A stretch of 36,837 bases of DNA from JAASSS01 sp021767745 (GTDB taxonomy: Bacteria > Pseudomonadota > Gammaproteobacteria > UBA5335), in the NCBI GenBank assembly GCA_034189165.1, contig JAXHVN010000025.1, forward strand, positions 1 through 36,837, given 5' to 3'. The notes under the pieces are model-generated. The model made no database searches. It worked only from the letters and a program-made list of their open reading frames with translations, and was not told the DNA's origin. Positions 15,413 through 23,211 of this stretch are shown here, in pieces. Position numbers and translations under genes: made by a program. Each line of letters opens with the position of its first letter. The stretch's first letter is position 1.

Positions 15413-16891
15413 ATGAAACTGCCCGATCGATCCGTGCTGCGGTCCAAGTTCTTCTGGGTCGGTCTGCTCTATTTCGCCGAGGGTCTGCCGCTCGGCATCT
15501 TCTACGACCTGTTCCCGGTGCAGTTCCGCCAGGCGGGCGTCGACCTGCGCTCGATCGGCGCGCTCAGCCTGCTGGGGCTGGCCTGGACGCTGAAGTTCCT
15601 CTGGGCGCCGGCGATCGACCACTGGCGCCATCACCGCCGCTGGATCCTGGCGATGAACCTGGCCATGGGCGGCGCGCTGCTGGCCTTGGCCGCCGTCGGC
15701 GGGGCACCGGGCTGGGTGTACCTCGCCATCGGCGCCTTCACGCTGGCCTCGGCGACCAACGACATCGCGATCGACGGCTACACCATCGAGCTGCTCGATC
15801 GTGATGAGCTCGGGCTGGCGAACGGGCTGCGCATCGGCTTCTACCGCGTCGGCATGCTGGCCGCCGGCGCCCTGCTGGTCCTGAGCGACCTGATCGGCTG
15901 GACCGGCGCCTACGCCACCAGCGCCGGCCTGCTGGCGCTGCTGGGCGTGATCGTGCTGGGCGCCCCGCGCGAGCGGGTGCTGCCGGCGCCCGAGGCCCCG
16001 ATCGGTCGTGAGCTGCAGGCGTTGCGCCGTTCGCCGCCAGCGCTGCTGGCCGCCGGTGGGCTGCTGCTGGGAACGCTCTGGCTCATCCTGCGCCAGCTCG
16101 ATGCCCTGCCGCCGACGGCCGGCACCGTGCTCGGCGCCAGCGCGGCGGCGCTGCTGGTCGGCGCTGCGCTCTGGCTGCGCCGCGGCGGCGGCGGAAGCAC
16201 CCTGCAGACGTTGCGCCAGGGCGGGCTGTTCGGCGCCCTGTTCACGCTGCTCGAGCGGCCGGGAATCCTGCCGGTGCTGGCCTTCGTGCTGCTGTTCAAG
16301 CTCGCCGACAGCGCCATGGGCTTCATGATCAAGCCGTTCTGGGTCGATGCCGGCTTCACCGCCAGCGAGATCGGCCTGGTATCGGTGAACATCGGCCTGG
16401 TGATGTCCATCGCCGGCGGCGTGGCCGGCGGCTGGCTCACCGATCGCTGGGGCATCTTCCGCGGCCTGTGGGTGCTCGGGCTGGTGCAGGCGCTGTCCAA
16501 CCTCGGCTACGCCTACGTCGCCTCGCTGTTCGCCGGCCTGCCCTTGGAGGCGGGCATCCCGGGCGCCTGGCGCGGTCTGATGTACGGCGCGAGCATGGTG
16601 GAGTCGTTCACCGGCGGCCTCGGCACGGCGGCGTTCCTGGCCTTCCTGATGGCGATCGTCGACAAGCAGCGGGCGGCCACGCAGTACGCGCTGCTCTCCT
16701 CGCTGTTCGCGCTGTCGCGCTCGTTGGCCGGCTGGGCCGGGGGCTACGGTGCCGCCGGTCTCGGCTACGCCGATTATTTCCTGCTGACCTTCTTCCTGGC
16801 CTTCCCGGCCTACCTGCTGCTGCCCTGGGTCGCCGGCATGCTGCGCCGCACCGCCGGTGCGGCTACCAGTGCAGCGCCCGCAGACGGCTGA
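15413..16891 (+). CDS. ampG: AmpG-like muropeptide permease (MFS)
   Basis: Imports anhydro-muropeptides released during cell-wall turnover. The 492-residue protein has about 12-14 helices. The opening SKFFWVGLLYFAEGLPLGIFYDLFP and the segment ASATNDIAIDGYTIELL match the AmpG/SLC33 group. FTGGLGTAAFLAFLMAIVDKQRAATQYALLSS contains the second-half signature. No ampC or ampR is near, so a link to beta-lactamase control is not shown. A weak promoter (TTGGTG at 15327, TAGCAT at 15350, 17-bp spacer) may serve it; the ribosome site is poor. Its last 29 bp overlap the end of the convergent pyruvate kinase-like gene. Confidence 0.87.
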   Translation: MKLPDRSVLRSKFFWVGLLYFAEGLPLGIFYDLFPVQFRQAGVDLRSIGALSLLGLAWTLKFLWAPAIDHWRHHRRWILAMNLAMGGALLALAAVGGAPGWVYLAIGAFTLASATNDIAIDGYTIELLDRDELGLANGLRIGFYRVGMLAAGALLVLSDLIGWTGAYATSAGLLALLGVIVLGAPRERVLPAPEAPIGRELQALRRSPPALLAAGGLLLGTLWLILRQLDALPPTAGTVLGASAAALLVGAALWLRRGGGGSTLQTLRQGGLFGALFTLLERPGILPVLAFVLLFKLADSAMGFMIKPFWVDAGFTASEIGLVSVNIGLVMSIAGGVAGGWLTDRWGIFRGLWVLGLVQALSNLGYAYVASLFAGLPLEAGIPGAWRGLMYGASMVESFTGGLGTAAFLAFLMAIVDKQRAATQYALLSSLFALSRSLAGWAGGYGAAGLGYADYFLLTFFLAFPAYLLLPWVAGMLRRTAGAATSAAPADG

Positions 16892-18800
16892 ACTTCTTCT
16901 GCTGGTGTGCCTGCATGCGCACCAGAATGTCGTCGAGCGCGCGGATCGCCCGCTCGATGTACGGGCCCTTGTTCAGCATCACGCACTCGGCACGCCCCGC
17001 CATGGCGGCGTCGGTCAGCTCGCCACGTGCCGCGCGCCCCTTCTTGGCCAGCGTTTCCAGCACCTGGGTCGCCCATACCGCCGGCACGTGCGCCGCCTCG
17101 CACAGCCAGAGGATCTCCTCCTGGATCTCCGCCATGCGCTCGGGGCCGATCTCCACCGCCAGATCCCCCCGCGCCACCATGATGCCGAGCGGATGACGCG
17201 GCATGCCGGCGTAGAGCAGCGCCGGCAGGCGCCGCACCGCCTGGCCGGTCTCGACCTTGACGATCACCGGCATCGAGGCGGCGCCGCGCGCATCCAGGGC
17301 ATCAAGCAGCGCGGTCACGTCCGCGCCGCTGCGGGCGAAGGACAGCCCGCAACTGTCGGCATGGGCGACGACGAACGCCAGATCCGCCAGATCCTGGGCA
17401 GTCAGCGCCGGCAGTGTCAGCTCACTGTCCGGGAAGTTCAGGCCCTTGCCGGCCTTGAGCTTCTCGCCCTGCTCGCGCGCCTGCTCGATCTCCAAGATGA
17501 CGCCGTCCCCCTCGCGCGCGACGATGCGCGCACCGATCCTGCCGTCGTCGATGAAGACCCGCTCGCCGGGCTGCACGTCGGCCAGCACCTCGCCATCCTC
17601 CATGCCGAACTGCGCCAAGGCCTCGTGCCCGGCATCCGTCGCAGCAGCCCGGGCGCCGGGCGCCGGCGCCGGCCGTGCCTCGATGGGCTCGGGCCGCAGC
17701 CGCAGCCGCTGCCCCGGGAACACCCGCAGGTGCCCCTCGGCCCCCGGAAAATCCGCCAGCCGGGCTTCGCCCACCTCGCGCGCCTGCGGGCCGTTGCCGC
17801 GGCGGCAGACGAAGCCGGCGCCGGCGCACAGCCAGACATCGCGATCGCAGTGCAGCCGCAGGACGCCCGGCGCGGGCCGACCGGCCACCCGCAGTTCGAC
17901 CGGACTGCCGCTGGCGTCGGTGAAGATCAGCCGATCCTTCACCTGCACCCGTGCCAGCGTCGCCGCGGCCACCGGCAGCAGGGGCAGGCACCGCTCGGCC
18001 GGCGGCAGCGGCGCCAACGCGGCCTCGTCGGCCAGCAGCAGCGCCGCTGCCGCGCCGCGCGGCCGGCCGAGGGCATCGCGCGGCACGCGCAGCACCCGCA
18101 CCGCCGGTCCCGCCGGCACCGGTCCGGTGCGCAGCTTCGGCCCGCCGAGATCCACGTGCACCCGACAGGACACCCCCTGCGCCTGCGCCGCCGTACGCAG
18201 GTGGCCCACCATCCGCGTCCAGGCGGCGGCATCGTCATGGGCGCAGTTGATGCGCGCCACGTTCATGCCGGCGGCGAGCATCCCGGCGGCCAGGGCAGGG
18301 TCGTCGGCCGCCTCGCTCGGCATCGTCACCATGATCCAGCTGCGACGTTCGCCGGCGGGTGGCGGGCCGAACAGCTGCTCGGCCCGCGCCGCCAGCCCCT
18401 GAGGCTCGACCGGCGGAGCCGCGGCCGGCAGCGTCGCCGCGTGCCTCTCGCGCTCGGCCGGCGGCAGCACGAGCCAGGCCAGCAGGTCGATCACCCGGTC
18501 CAGTGTCGGCAGCACCTGACCTTCGAGGCGGCCGAGCGAGGACAGCCCCTCGGCCGCCAACCGCTGCTGCAAGCCACGCAGGTCCTGCGAGCGCAGGGCG
18601 AGGTAGTGGGCGAGATTGCAGGCCGTGGCATCCGGCGTGGTCAGGCCGGCCGCGGCCAGACGCCGGGCACCATCGGTGATCACGTGCCGGCGCAGCGCGA
18701 GCAGTTCCCGCAGCAGATCGGCGAGCACGTCCCGGCGCAACGGCGCGCGGGGCAGTGCCGCCGCTGCGGCGCTCGTGCCGGAATCGACGGGCGGGGTCAT
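16863..18800 (-). CDS. Atypical pyruvate kinase with long N-terminal extension and no C-terminal domain
   Basis: The 645-residue protein has a helical N-terminal extension (about 1-150) not found in normal pyruvate kinase. A barrel follows with recognisable but diverged motifs: RINCAHDD (183-190, for RLNFSHG) and DLGGPKLRTG (217-226, for DLKGPEIRTG). Further on are VKVET (Lys515, Glu517), IMVARGDLAVEIG (540-552) and ATQVLETL with Thr578. The B-domain region is enlarged (about 225-420). It ends at MLNKGPYIERAIRALDDIL and a short tail, so the regulatory C-terminal domain is absent. Catalytic residues look preserved, so it may still make pyruvate and ATP. ATG at 18800 follows AGGAG. It overlaps the AmpG-like gene tail by 29 bp. 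Confidence 0.85.
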   Translation of the reverse strand: MTPPVDSGTSAAAAALPRAPLRRDVLADLLRELLALRRHVITDGARRLAAAGLTTPDATACNLAHYLALRSQDLRGLQQRLAAEGLSSLGRLEGQVLPTLDRVIDLLAWLVLPPAERERHAATLPAAAPPVEPQGLAARAEQLFGPPPAGERRSWIMVTMPSEAADDPALAAGMLAAGMNVARINCAHDDAAAWTRMVGHLRTAAQAQGVSCRVHVDLGGPKLRTGPVPAGPAVRVLRVPRDALGRPRGAAAALLLADEAALAPLPPAERCLPLLPVAAATLARVQVKDRLIFTDASGSPVELRVAGRPAPGVLRLHCDRDVWLCAGAGFVCRRGNGPQAREVGEARLADFPGAEGHLRVFPGQRLRLRPEPIEARPAPAPGARAAATDAGHEALAQFGMEDGEVLADVQPGERVFIDDGRIGARIVAREGDGVILEIEQAREQGEKLKAGKGLNFPDSELTLPALTAQDLADLAFVVAHADSCGLSFARSGADVTALLDALDARGAASMPVIVKVETGQAVRRLPALLYAGMPRHPLGIMVARGDLAVEIGPERMAEIQEEILWLCEAAHVPAVWATQVLETLAKKGRAARGELTDAAMAGRAECVMLNKGPYIERAIRALDDILVRMQAHQQKKFSRLRALHW

Positions 18801-18833
18801 GGCAGGCTCCTCGGTGGGCTGGGCCAGCCGATG

Positions 18834-19661
18834 CTAGCGCGCCGTATCCGCCGCCGGCATGACAGCCCCGCGCGGCTCCTCGACGCGGAGCATGTCCAGG
18901 TCGTAGTCCATCACCAGCGGTGCGTGGTCGGAGAAGAACTCGTCGCGGTAGACCCGGGCGGCACGCACCGCCGGCGCCAGTTCGGGCGAGACGATCTGAT
19001 AGTCGATGCGCCAGCCGACGTTGTTCTCCCGCGCACGGCCACGATTGGACCACCACGTGTATTCGTCCGCGGCCTGGTTCACCAGCCGGAAGGCATCGAC
19101 GAAACCGACCTCGTCGAACAGACGTGTGAGCCAGGCCCGCTCTTCCGGCAGAAAGCCGGAGTTCTTCTGGTTGCTGCGCCAGTTCTTGAGATCCCGCTCG
19201 GTGTGCGCGATGTTCCAGTCGCCGCAGACGATGTACTGACGGCCATCCGCCCGCAGCGCCTGCAGATGGGGCAGAAACGCCTCCATGAAGGCGAACTTGA
19301 TGGTCTGGCGGTGTTCGCCGGCGGAGCCCGAGGGCAGGTAGAGCGAGATCACCGAGAGACGGCCGAACTGCGCCTCCAGGTAACGGCCCTCGGCGTCGAA
19401 CTCCGGCAGGCCCAGCCCCTCGATGACCCGGTCCGGCGCACGCCGCGCATATAGGCCGACGCCGCTGTAGCCGCGGCGCTCGGCCGCATGCCAGTAGGCG
19501 TGATAGCCCGGCGGGTGGAACAGGACATCGGTGAGCTGGTCCGGCTGCGCCTTGAGCTCCTGCAGGCAGACCACGTCCGCCGCCTGTCCCGGTAGCCAGT
19601 CATAGAACCCCTTGCGGGCCGCCGAACGGATGCCGTTGGCGTTGAAGGTGATGATGCGCAC
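18834..19661 (-). CDS. xthA: Exodeoxyribonuclease III (AP endonuclease)
   Basis: Cuts DNA at abasic sites and degrades 3' ends in base excision repair. The 275-residue protein has the ExoIII active site: FNANGIRSA at the start, Glu35 in LQELKA, Asp148 and Asn150 in CGDWNIAH, and the terminal Asp245-His246 in FFSDHAPL. YSGVGLYARR and the WWSNRGRARENNVGWRIDY block are also typical. It is divergent from pyrE with a 73-bp gap that contains a perfect palindrome. It lies 33 bp upstream of the start of the pyruvate kinase gene on the same strand, so the two could be transcribed together. Confidence 0.95.
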   Translation of the reverse strand: MRIITFNANGIRSAARKGFYDWLPGQAADVVCLQELKAQPDQLTDVLFHPPGYHAYWHAAERRGYSGVGLYARRAPDRVIEGLGLPEFDAEGRYLEAQFGRLSVISLYLPSGSAGEHRQTIKFAFMEAFLPHLQALRADGRQYIVCGDWNIAHTERDLKNWRSNQKNSGFLPEERAWLTRLFDEVGFVDAFRLVNQAADEYTWWSNRGRARENNVGWRIDYQIVSPELAPAVRAARVYRDEFFSDHAPLVMDYDLDMLRVEEPRGAVMPAADTAR

Positions 19662-19691
19662 GCCCGCTCCTCGTCGCGGCTTCGGCTGGAT

Positions 19692-19712
19692 GGCCCGCTA
19701 TCATAGCGGGCC
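19692..19712. promoter_or_regulatory. Perfect 9-bp palindrome with bidirectional -10 elements
   Basis: GGCCCGCTA (19692-19700) and its exact complement TAGCGGGCC (19704-19712) flank the three bases TCA. The centre reads TATCAT (19699-19704) rightwards and TATGAT (19705-19700) leftwards. Each matches five of six bases of a -10 box. It lies between the divergent genes xthA and pyrE and could be a shared operator and promoter core. No convincing -35 boxes were found. Confidence 0.5.
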
Positions 19713-19734
19713 GATCCTCCCGCAAGCGCACACC

Positions 19735-20427
19735 ATGACCGACCCGCTGGCCCAGCAGTTCATCCGTTTTGCCCTGGATCACGATGCGTTGCGTTTCGGC
19801 GAGTTCACCCTCAAGTCCGGCCGGGTGAGCCCTTACTTCTTCAATGCCGGCCGCTTCCACAGCGGCGCGGCGCTGGCCCGGCTGGGCGCCTTCTATGCCC
19901 GCGCGATCGTCGCCGACGGCATCGACTTCGACATGCTCTTCGGCCCGGCCTACAAGGGCATCCCGCTGGCGACGGCCAGCGCCATGGCGCTGGCCACGCA
20001 TGAGGATCGCGACGTGCCCTGGTGCTTCAATCGCAAGGAGGCGAAGGATCACGGCGAAGGCGGCGCGCTGGTCGGTGCGCCATTGGCCGGGCGGGTGCTG
20101 ATCGTGGACGACGTCATCACCGCCGGCACGGCGATCGGCGAGGCGGTGGAGATCATCCGCGGCGCGGGCGCCCAGCCGGCGGGCGTGGTGATCTGCCTGG
20201 ATCGCCAAGAACGCGGCGCGGCGCCCGACATGGCCGCGGCAGCGCGCAGCGCGGTGCAGGAGGTCGCGGCCCGCTACGATCTGCGCGTGATCGCGATCGC
20301 GCGGCTCGCCGACCTGCTCGAGCACCTGTCGAGCACGGCCGACGCCCATCTGCCGGCAGTCGCGGCCTACCGGCGCCACTACGGAATCGACGAGCGGGCC
20401 GAAGCCGACGCCACCCGCGACCGATAA
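19735..20427 (+). CDS. pyrE: Orotate phosphoribosyltransferase
   Basis: Makes orotidine 5'-phosphate from orotate and PRPP in pyrimidine synthesis. The 230-residue protein opens with QQFIRFALDHDALRFGEF and KSGRVSPYFFNAGRF. It has FGPAYKGIPLA (69-79), the flexible catalytic loop FNRKEAKDHGEGG (98-110), and the PRPP-binding motif VLIVDDVITAGTA (121-133). This is the E. coli-type PyrE. ATG at 19735 is the only sensible start; no strong ribosome site precedes it. It is divergent from xthA. The next gene begins 41 bp downstream in the same direction. Confidence 0.97.
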   Translation: MTDPLAQQFIRFALDHDALRFGEFTLKSGRVSPYFFNAGRFHSGAALARLGAFYARAIVADGIDFDMLFGPAYKGIPLATASAMALATHEDRDVPWCFNRKEAKDHGEGGALVGAPLAGRVLIVDDVITAGTAIGEAVEIIRGAGAQPAGVVICLDRQERGAAPDMAAAARSAVQEVAARYDLRVIAIARLADLLEHLSSTADAHLPAVAAYRRHYGIDERAEADATRDR

Positions 20428-20468
20428 CTTGGAATGACGCGCCCTGGCGTCGCCGTCCAACCGCCACG

Positions 20469-21077
20469 ATGCCGCGTTTCGCGCCCGCCCTGCCCATTGG
20501 GGCGATCCTGCTGCTGGTCGCCGGCGCCGCCCCGGCAGACCGGCTCTACCGCTGGGTCGACGACACCGGTGTGGCGCGCTACAGCGACCGGGTGCCGCCG
20601 GACGAGGCCGGGCGTGAACAGCTGATCCTGGACGGGCACGGCATCGCCGTGGAACAACGCGAGGCACAGGTCGTGCTGACCCCGGCCGAGCAGGCGGCGC
20701 AGCGCAGCGCCCACGCCCGGGCCGAGGCGCAGGCGGCGCAGGACGCCCTGCTCCTGAGCACCTATGCGAGCGAGGCCGAGGTCTTGGCAGCGCGTGACGC
20801 GCGTCTGGACGATCTGCGGCATCTGGTGGAAGTCGCGGAGCAGCAGCAACGCAATCTGCGTCGGGTGGTCGAGCAGCATCAGGCCGAGGCGCGCCGGCTG
20901 ACGGCGCAGGATCAGCCCCTGCCCGCCCATCTGGCGCAGGCGCTGGCACAGGCCCGCGGCGAACTCGAGCAGCGTCAGCACTACATCCAGCGTCGGCGTC
21001 AGGAGATGGCGGCGGCCCGGGTGCAGTTCGACGCCCAGGCCGCCCGGTTGCGGGCGCTGCAGGCAGCGGCGCCCTGA
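20469..21077 (+). CDS. DUF4124-domain periplasmic protein with coiled coil
   Basis: A 202-residue exported protein of unknown function. A signal peptide covers about residues 1-23 (ending APA). ADRLYRWVDDTGVARYSDRVPP (23-44) is the DUF4124 domain, a small beta fold common in gammaproteobacterial envelope proteins. From about residue 85 to the end the sequence is rich in Ala, Gln, Glu and Arg with heptad-like spacing, so it should form a long coiled coil. It follows pyrE by 41 bp and may share its transcript. Its stop lies 28 bp from that of the convergent argB gene. Confidence 0.82.
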   Translation: MPRFAPALPIGAILLLVAGAAPADRLYRWVDDTGVARYSDRVPPDEAGREQLILDGHGIAVEQREAQVVLTPAEQAAQRSAHARAEAQAAQDALLLSTYASEAEVLAARDARLDDLRHLVEVAEQQQRNLRRVVEQHQAEARRLTAQDQPLPAHLAQALAQARGELEQRQHYIQRRRQEMAAARVQFDAQAARLRALQAAAP

Positions 21078-21105
21078 GCCCGCCGGCTCCGGCGACGCCC
21101 GCCGG

Positions 21106-21990
21106 CTAGGCCGGCCGCTGGATCAGCGTGCCGACCCCGACGTCGGTGAACAGCTCCAGCAGCACGGCATGCTCCACCCGGCCGTCGACGATATGCGCCG
21201 CTCGCACGCCACCGGCCACGGCCTCCAGCGCGCAGCGGATCTTCGGCAGCATGCCGCCGTGGATGGTGCCATCGACGATCAGCGCCTCGACCCGCTCGGG
21301 CGAGAGCCCGGTCAGCAGCGTGCCCTGCCGGTCGAGCACGCCCGCCGTGTTGGTCAGCAACACGAGCTTTTCCGCGCCCAGTGCCTCGGCGATGCGCCCG
21401 GCGGCCAGATCGGCATTGATGTTGTAGGACCGACCGTCCTCGCCGACGCCGATCGGCGCGATCACCGGGATGAACTCGCCGGCATCCAGCATGTTCACCA
21501 CGGCCGGCTCGATGCCCGCCACCTCGCCGACGTAGCCGATGTCCAGCGCGTCGCCGCTCGCCGCCGGCAGCGTGAGCTTGCGGGCGCGGATCAGGCCGCC
21601 GTCCTTGCCGGTCAGGCCGACGGCTCGCCCGCCCTGGGTATTGATCAGGCTCACGATCTGGTTGTTCACCAGCCCACCGAGGACCATCTCCACCACGTCC
21701 ATGGTCTCGCTGTCGGTGACGCGCATACCCTGGATGAACTCACTGGTCTTGCCGATCCGGCCGAGCAGCTCGCCGATCTGCGGCCCGCCGCCGTGCACCA
21801 CCACCGGATTGATGCCGACCGCCTTCATCAGCACCACATCGCGCGCGAAACCCCGCTGGAGTTCCGCATCGACCATGGCGTTGCCGCCATACTTGATGAC
21901 CACCGTCGTGCCGGCAAAGCGCTGCAGATAGGGCAGCGCCTCGGTCAGCACGTGCGCCACGTGCATGGCTTGCTCGGAACTGAGCGGCAT
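21106..21990 (-). CDS. argB: Acetylglutamate kinase
   Basis: Second step of arginine synthesis: phosphorylates N-acetylglutamate. The 294-residue protein has KYGGNAM (33-39) and VVHGGGPQIG (65-73). It also has LVNNQIVSLINTQGGRAVGLTGKDGGLI, YNINADLAAGRIAEAL for ATP and acetylglutamate, and LLTNTAGVLD. An N-terminal helix (AMHVAHVLTEALPYLQRF) of the kind linked to hexamer assembly and arginine feedback is present. ATG at 21990 follows GGAG. A perfect -10 box (TATAAT) lies at 22026-22021 on this strand. It is divergent from pqqA, and no other arg genes lie in the window. Confidence 0.97.
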   Translation of the reverse strand: MPLSSEQAMHVAHVLTEALPYLQRFAGTTVVIKYGGNAMVDAELQRGFARDVVLMKAVGINPVVVHGGGPQIGELLGRIGKTSEFIQGMRVTDSETMDVVEMVLGGLVNNQIVSLINTQGGRAVGLTGKDGGLIRARKLTLPAASGDALDIGYVGEVAGIEPAVVNMLDAGEFIPVIAPIGVGEDGRSYNINADLAAGRIAEALGAEKLVLLTNTAGVLDRQGTLLTGLSPERVEALIVDGTIHGGMLPKIRCALEAVAGGVRAAHIVDGRVEHAVLLELFTDVGVGTLIQRPA

Positions 21991-22020
21991 GAGGCAGACT
22001 CCACGGCGGAACGAGCCCGG

Positions 22021-22026
22021 ATTATA
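22021..22026 (-). promoter_or_regulatory. -10 box of argB (TATAAT)
   Basis: A perfect TATAAT on the minus strand, 31 bp upstream of the argB start codon. The -35 region at 17-bp spacing (CCGTTG) is weak, so a helper protein or a nonstandard -35 may be involved. Confidence 0.5.
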
Positions 22027-22065
22027 CGGCCGGCCCCTTGCGGCAACGGGCCGCGGCAGCGGCCG

Positions 22066-22094
22066 ATGACAGCGTCCGGCGGCGATGCTAAGGT
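22066..22094 (+). promoter_or_regulatory. Candidate extended -10 promoter of pqqA
   Basis: ATGACA (22066-22071, 5 of 6 to -35), a 17-bp spacer, then TGC followed by TAAGGT (22089-22094). The TG at 22086-22087 makes an extended -10 element that can make up for the weak hexamer. The start would be near 22101, about 30 bases before the pqqA ATG. Confidence 0.45.
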
Positions 22095-22131
22095 GGCCCA
22101 TTGACCCAACAACTGCCGAGGAGACAACGAG

Positions 22132-22206
22132 ATGCAGTGGACCAAGCCCGCCTTCGAGGAACTGCGCCTGGGCTTCGAAGTCACCATGTACGTGTTCAAT
22201 CGCTGA
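22132..22206 (+). CDS. pqqA: PQQ precursor peptide PqqA
   Basis: A 24-residue peptide that is cross-linked and trimmed into the redox cofactor pyrroloquinoline quinone. It ends EVTMYVFNR; Glu16 and Tyr20, the two residues that become PQQ, are at their usual positions with three residues between. The start MQWTKPAFEELRLGFE is typical. GAGGAG lies eight bases before the ATG. It is too short for most gene finders. pqqBCDE follow, after a strong hairpin. Confidence 0.97.
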   Translation: MQWTKPAFEELRLGFEVTMYVFNR

Positions 22207-22228
22207 GACGCGTTTCCCCGCGGTGACC

Positions 22229-22250
22229 ACGGCCCGCCTGCGCGGGCCGT
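22229..22250 (+). terminator. Hairpin between pqqA and pqqB (attenuator-like)
   Basis: A perfect 9-bp stem (22229-22237 with 22242-22250) closes a 4-base loop, 23 bp after the pqqA stop, followed by CATCGTTTCGG. The short, interrupted T content suggests partial termination or 3'-end protection. That would give more pqqA than pqqB-E transcript, as reported for pqq operons of other bacteria. Confidence 0.65.
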
Positions 22251-22299
22251 CATCGTTTCGGCCGGCCTCCGGCAACCGCGGCCCGCGCGGTAATCCCGC

Positions 22300-23211
22300 A
22301 TGCAGATCCTGATCCTCGGCGCTGCCGCCGGCGGGGGCTTCCCGCAGTGGAACTGCGCCTGCGCCAACTGCGCCGGCCTGCGTGCCGGGACGCTGGCCGC
22401 GCGGCCGCAGACGCAATCCTCCATCGCCGTGAGCGGCGATGGCGAACGCTTCCTGCTGATCAACGCCTCGCCGGACATCCGCCAGCAGATCAACGCGAAC
22501 CCGGCCCTGCAGCCGGCACGCGGGGCGCGAGATACCGGCATCGGCGCCGTGCTGCTGGTCGATGCCCAGATCGACCACACCGCCGGGCTGCTGATCCTGC
22601 GCGAGGGCGAACGCCTGCCGGTGTACTGCACTCCGCCCGTGCACGAGGATCTGACCACAGGCTTTCCGGTGCTGCGCATGCTGGAACACTATTGCGGCGT
22701 CGACTGGCAGCCGCTGAGCGCCGACGGCACGAGCTTCGAAGTGCCGCAGGTGCCGGGCATCTCGCTGCAGGCCTTCGCCCTGTCGAGCAAGGCGCCGCCT
22801 TATTCGCCGCACCGGCACGATCCGCATCCGGGCGACAACATCGGCCTGCTGATCACCGACAGCGGCAGTGGGCGCCGGCTGTTCTATGCGCCCGGGCTCG
22901 GCGAGCTCGAGCCGCACCTGTGGGCGCCGATGCGGGCCGCCGACTGCGTGCTCGTCGACGGCACCTGCTGGACGGATGACGAGCTGAGCCGGCGCGGCGT
23001 CGGCAGCAAGCGTTCCCGGCAGATGGGCCACCTGCCGCAGCACGGCCCCGGCGGCATGATCGAAACGCTCGAACGGCTGCCCGAAGCGCGCAAGATACTG
23101 ATCCACATCAACAATACCAATCCGATCCTGGTCGAGGATGGGCCGGAGCGGGCGGCGCTCGCGGCAGCGGGGATCGAAGTGGCGCACGACGGCATGGAAA
23201 TCGTGCTGTGA
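22300..23211 (+). CDS. pqqB: PQQ biosynthesis protein PqqB
   Basis: A metallo-beta-lactamase-fold protein; family members act as an oxygenase on the PqqA-derived dipeptide. The 303-residue protein starts MQILILGAAAGGGFPQWNC. CACANCAG supplies the structural zinc cysteines. VDAQIDHTAGLLILREG and the late HINNTNPIL segment are metal-site motifs characteristic of PqqB. Its stop overlaps the pqqC GTG start by four bases. Confidence 0.97.
   Translation: MQILILGAAAGGGFPQWNCACANCAGLRAGTLAARPQTQSSIAVSGDGERFLLINASPDIRQQINANPALQPARGARDTGIGAVLLVDAQIDHTAGLLILREGERLPVYCTPPVHEDLTTGFPVLRMLEHYCGVDWQPLSADGTSFEVPQVPGISLQAFALSSKAPPYSPHRHDPHPGDNIGLLITDSGSGRRLFYAPGLGELEPHLWAPMRAADCVLVDGTCWTDDELSRRGVGSKRSRQMGHLPQHGPGGMIETLERLPEARKILIHINNTNPILVEDGPERAALAAAGIEVAHDGMEIVL

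Noticed and set aside
16857..19454. Open frame of about 865 codons on the plus strand
   Set aside because: It runs antisense through the pyruvate kinase and xthA genes and has Arg/His/Gln-rich low-complexity composition. The minus-strand proteins have clear family motifs, so this is a GC-rich shadow frame.
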